Source: Deltaproteobacteria bacterium (GTDB taxonomy: Bacteria > Desulfobacterota > Desulfuromonadia > Desulfuromonadales > Geopsychrobacteraceae). From it: a DNA stretch of 36,582 bases. Below, piece after piece: positions 34,610 through 36,582 of the stretch (within the stretch, counting starts at the first letter, position 1; every line of letters begins with the position of its first letter). Under the pieces are notes generated by a model. The model worked only from the letters and a program-made list of their open reading frames with translations. It was not told where the DNA came from and did no database searches. The translations under genes and the position numbers were made by a program. The stretch lies in contig JAJRWH010000010.1 of the NCBI GenBank assembly GCA_024276935.1, positions 1-36,582 on the forward strand, in the 5' to 3' direction.

Positions 34610-34625
34610 TCGGAAATGATCACCC

Positions 34626-35231
34626 ATGAAGGAAGTCCACAACCTGCAATTGACCCTGGTACCGGCCAGCCTTTCGGCCTTCTACCCCCTGATTCAACAG
34701 GGTCTGTGGCTGAACGTCCAGACCGGTTGCAGCATTACAAGTTTGCTGACCGATCAACTGGGGATAACACTCTCTTACCTCAACGAACGAATCACCACCC
34801 TTTTTCTTGATGGCAAAGCAATCGACAACCCTGAAAATGCCTACCTGCAAGAAGGTTCCACCCTGGCGCTTTCCTCCGCTATGCCCGGGCTGGTCGGCAC
34901 CACCATGCGTCGTGGCGGTCATCTTGCCGCCATGCGCGATGCCATCACCTATCAGAGCCAGCAGCCTGCAACGATCGGCAACGGACGCATCAGGATCAAA
35001 CTGTTCAATATGATCATGGCTGAAATGGGTGCCGCCTTGCTCCATTACGGAATTTGGTTGCCCCGGCAAAAACTGAACATTCCGTTCGCCTGTCAAAATG
35101 ATTCTTTCTGGCATACTATCAAGGCAGCCACTCTTGGTGGTCAGCCTGTCAGCATCACTGAACTGCAGAACCACCTTCAGGCAACCGATGACACACAAGA
35201 ATTTTTTCTGCGGGTTATCTTTGCAGAATAG
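34626..35231 (+). CDS. Unrecognised protein of the AOR locus, possible beta-grasp domain
   Basis: A 201-residue soluble protein without signal peptide. Residues 55-90 (ITTLFLDGKAIDNPENAYLQ, then EGSTLALSSAMPGLVG) recall the end of a MoaD/ThiS-like beta-grasp fold, where a turn, a strand and a Gly-rich tail follow each other, but here the chain continues. The basic helix after it (TTMRRGGHLAAMRDAITY) and the C-terminal part (ISITEL-type helix, FFLRVIFAE) match nothing I know. It lies 17 bases after the MITE-like element and 43 bases before the MoaD-like gene on the same strand. I infer an accessory or assembly role in the tungsten-enzyme system. The ATG has weak spacing to a ribosome site. Confidence 0.7.
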   Translation: MKEVHNLQLTLVPASLSAFYPLIQQGLWLNVQTGCSITSLLTDQLGITLSYLNERITTLFLDGKAIDNPENAYLQEGSTLALSSAMPGLVGTTMRRGGHLAAMRDAITYQSQQPATIGNGRIRIKLFNMIMAEMGAALLHYGIWLPRQKLNIPFACQNDSFWHTIKAATLGGQPVSITELQNHLQATDDTQEFFLRVIFAE

Positions 35232-35274
35232 ACCTTAACCCTGCCCTGCGACCGTTCTTCCCGGGAGGTTTGAT

Positions 35275-35499
35275 ATGCAGATCACCGTTAAACTCTTTGC
35301 ATCATTTCAGACCGGACGCTTTCAATGCGACGTCAGATCCTATCCTGAATCAACCCTCGTCAGTCATATCCTGCAAGAGCTGGCAATTCCCGAATCAGAA
35401 GTGGGGATCATTCTGTTGAATATGATTCACGCAAAAAGTGACCAATCTCTTGCAGAGGGTGACATTCTGGCAATTTTCCCCCTGGTTGGAGGTGGCTGA
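35275..35499 (+). CDS. MoaD/ThiS-like sulfur carrier
   Basis: The 74-residue beta-grasp protein has the course ITVKLFASFQTGRF at the start and GDILAIFPLVGGG at the end. The terminal Gly-Gly (here GGG) is the site that an E1-like enzyme adenylates and that carries a thiocarboxylate. MoaD supplies dithiolene sulfur for molybdopterin, which both Mo and W enzymes need. The neighbouring E1-like gene (starting 2 bases after the stop codon) and AOR suggest a dedicated carrier for the W cofactor. The ATG is preceded by GGGAGG about 8 bases upstream. Confidence 0.85.
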   Translation: MQITVKLFASFQTGRFQCDVRSYPESTLVSHILQELAIPESEVGIILLNMIHAKSDQSLAEGDILAIFPLVGGG

Positions 35500-35500
35500 G

Positions 35501-36322
35501 ATGGATTCATTCCTCAAGACGCTGCAGAAAAAGGCCCGGGAGAATCTGATTTCCTGGAGTGACCAGCAACTGATTGCGCAGGAATTTCAGCTGACTCTCG
35601 CCGAAGCAGAAGAAGAGATTTTACAGGCCGGATTTCTGCCAACCCGCTATCAGCGCAATCAGCAGATGATCTCGACCCGGCAGCAATTGCACCTGTTTCA
35701 AAGCAGAGTCGCGGTTATCGGCTGTGGCGGACTTGGCGGTTATATCCTCGAAGAGTTGGCACGCCTCGGCATTGGCCAGATCATTGCCATCGATCCTGAT
35801 GTTTTTGAAGAAAGCAACCTGAACCGGCAACTGCTGTCGACAATGTCATCCCTGGGTCGCCCCAAGGTTGAGGTTGCCAAACAACGATTGAACGACATCA
35901 ACCCGGCAATCCGGGTCACCGCAATGGCCACTGCTTTTACCAAAGACACAGGCCAGTCATTACTCGCCTCTGCCGACCTGGTGGTTGATGCTGTCGACAG
36001 TATCGCGACACGCCTTGAGCTGGCTGCAGTCTGCAATCACATGAAGATTCCCCTGATTCACGGAGCGATCGCTGGCTGGTTCGGCCAGGTCGCAACCATT
36101 GCTCCCGGCGAAGAAACCCTGCAACGCCTGTATGCAAACTGGCACCACGGCAAAGGGGTTGAATCTCAACTGGGCAACCCCTCCTTTACCCCGGCCGTCG
36201 CGGCCAGTCTTCAGGTTGCAGAAGTTTGCAAGCTGCTGTTGAAGCAGGGCACTCCGGTCTCCCGCAAGATGCTGACAATCAATCTGCTGACAATGCAGTT
36301 TGACGAAATCCCCCTGCCCTGA
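35501..36322 (+). CDS. E1-like ThiF/MoeB-family adenylyltransferase
   Basis: The 273-residue protein has the ATP-binding core VAVIGCGGLGGYILEELARLG (about 70-90) with DPDVFEESNLNRQ (R109) and DAVDSIATR, then HGAIAGWFGQV. A helical N-terminal 50 residues precedes it. It should adenylate the Gly tail of the carrier encoded just before. There are only three Cys (75, 178, 243), so the CxxC zinc pairs of MoeB and a Cys in the crossover loop (201-230) are missing. That fits the compact HesA/ThiF-like forms. ATG 35501 follows GGAGG by 8 bases; the open frame starting at 35438 runs inside the carrier gene and is not used. Confidence 0.85.
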   Translation: MDSFLKTLQKKARENLISWSDQQLIAQEFQLTLAEAEEEILQAGFLPTRYQRNQQMISTRQQLHLFQSRVAVIGCGGLGGYILEELARLGIGQIIAIDPDVFEESNLNRQLLSTMSSLGRPKVEVAKQRLNDINPAIRVTAMATAFTKDTGQSLLASADLVVDAVDSIATRLELAAVCNHMKIPLIHGAIAGWFGQVATIAPGEETLQRLYANWHHGKGVESQLGNPSFTPAVAASLQVAEVCKLLLKQGTPVSRKMLTINLLTMQFDEIPLP

Positions 36323-36335
36323 CAGCAATCACTCT

Positions 36336-36383
36336 GGTCTGTTTTGCGGGCCGGTATCACCCCTGAAAAACAGACCTTTCCGT
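36336..36383 (+). terminator. Intrinsic terminator of the AOR-carrier-E1 operon
   Basis: Perfect 10-base arms GGTCTGTTTT (36336-36345) and AAAACAGACC (36367-36376) enclose a 21-base loop. They are followed by TTTCCGTCTTTTT, so the T-rich part is split. It lies 14 bases after the E1-like gene. It isolates the operon from the ModE-like gene, which has its own promoter. Confidence 0.7.
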
Positions 36384-36391
36384 CTTTTTGT

Positions 36392-36419
36392 TTGACATCC
36401 ATACCGATCCATTGATAAT
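36392..36419 (+). promoter_or_regulatory. Sigma70-type promoter of the ModE-like gene
   Basis: TTGACA (36392-36397), a 16-base spacer and GATAAT (36414-36419) form a near-consensus promoter. The expected start point near 36426 is just upstream of the ModE-box palindrome, so binding there would block elongation or open-complex formation. Confidence 0.7.
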
Positions 36420-36430
36420 TCTGTGTCATG

Positions 36431-36454
36431 CGTTATGTAGCTATGTATATAGCG
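36431..36454. promoter_or_regulatory. ModE-box-like operator
   Basis: CGTTATGTA (36431-36439), six bases, then TATATAGCG (36446-36454). Read on the other strand the right half is CGCTATATA, so seven of nine positions are symmetric. The layout CGnTATATA-N6-8-TATATAnCG is the known ModE site for molybdate-bound ModE. It lies between the promoter and the start of a ModE-like gene, so autoregulation by molybdate or tungstate is likely. Confidence 0.75.
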
Positions 36455-36476
36455 CATAATGACCCCGGAGAAGATG

Positions 36477-36582
36477 ATGGCAAAGAAACCGGTATCGAAT
36501 GTCGAATTCACCGCTCCTTTATGGCTCAACAAAAACCGCAAGGCGTTTCTCAAGAGTCGGCGGATAGAACTGCTGGAAAAAA
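36477..36582 (+). CDS. modE: N-terminus of a ModE-like molybdate/tungstate regulator, cut by window edge
   Basis: A 35-codon start reads KPVSNVEFTAPLWLNKNRKA, then FLKSRRIELLEK. The WL...FL-x-x-RRIELLE pattern is the start of the ModE winged-helix domain in deltaproteobacteria, as I remember it. The rest of the gene lies beyond the edge, so the molybdate-binding domains cannot be checked. Of the two adjacent ATGs (36474, 36477) I chose the second, 6 bases after GGAG. A strong promoter and a ModE-box lie just upstream. It follows the AOR operon on the same strand, beyond a terminator. Confidence 0.72.
   Translation, partial: MAKKPVSNVEFTAPLWLNKNRKAFLKSRRIELLEK

Noticed and set aside
1-36582. 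CRISPR arrays, tRNA or rRNA genes, prophage or transposase genes
   Set aside because: I saw no regularly spaced repeats, no tRNA-like cloverleaf or rRNA motifs, and no integrase or transposase frames; the only mobile-type sequence is the MITE-like unit at 34468-34609.

Overview
The window looks like chromosomal DNA of a Gram-negative, metal- or sulfur-respiring deltaproteobacterium of the Desulfuromonadales type (Geobacter, Desulfuromonas and Pelobacter relatives). This is an inference. It rests on the mix of a caa3-type oxidase, a System II (ResB/CcsB) cytochrome c maturation pair, a tungsten aldehyde ferredoxin oxidoreductase (AOR) with its radical SAM maturase, several lipoproteins, and a short GCAGG(C/G)TGTTGAAAAAC-ended repeat of the kind I associate with such genomes. 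No rRNA, tRNA, CRISPR array, prophage or intact transposase is visible.

Layout. 1-118: start of a secreted protein, cut by the window edge. 119-800: gene-poor, decayed DNA with a terminator-like palindrome and a frameshifted alpha/beta-hydrolase remnant. 815-3008 (minus): overlapping operon slyX, rhodanese, MauE/DoxX-like, KamA-family lysine aminomutase. 3193-8626 (plus): tightly packed oxidase operon SCO, subunits I, III, IV, II (with two fused cytochrome c domains) and heme O synthase. 8770-9399: LysE-type exporter. 9441-13787 (minus): four lipoproteins (two LPP20-like, LpoB-like, COG3014-like) behind a DUF547 protein. 13915-14961 (plus): ACT-domain (GcvR-like) protein and peptide deformylase. 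14988-16577 (minus): second LysE-type exporter, uracil-DNA-glycosylase-like protein, DUF2288 protein. 16886-18890 (plus): FapA/DUF342 protein overlapping a ferritin-like protein.

18920-27894 is mostly a heme and cytochrome block: protoporphyrinogen oxidase, a zinc-finger-less DnaJ homolog, a secreted Cys-containing unknown, ResB and CcsB, a strong bidirectional terminator, then (minus) hemE, hemH, a zinc-ribbon microprotein and, upstream of hemE, an AhbD/NirJ-like radical SAM protein. A nitronate monooxygenase-family protein with a C-terminal Cys cluster follows (28118-29197), then an overlapping histidine kinase/response regulator pair (29318-30978).

30991-36582 is the most unusual part. 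A W-cofactor-oxidoreductase radical SAM maturase is divergent from an AOR gene, which is followed by a MITE-like repeat, an unrecognised 201-aa protein, a MoaD-like carrier ending in Gly-Gly-Gly, an E1/ThiF-like enzyme, a terminator, and the start of a ModE-like regulator. The regulator has a sigma70-type promoter with a ModE-box palindrome just downstream of its expected start point. I read this as a self-contained tungsten-enzyme locus with a dedicated sulfur-carrier system, a maturase and metal-responsive control. A second oddity is oxidase subunit I: one of the two adjacent histidines that normally bind CuB is an asparagine.
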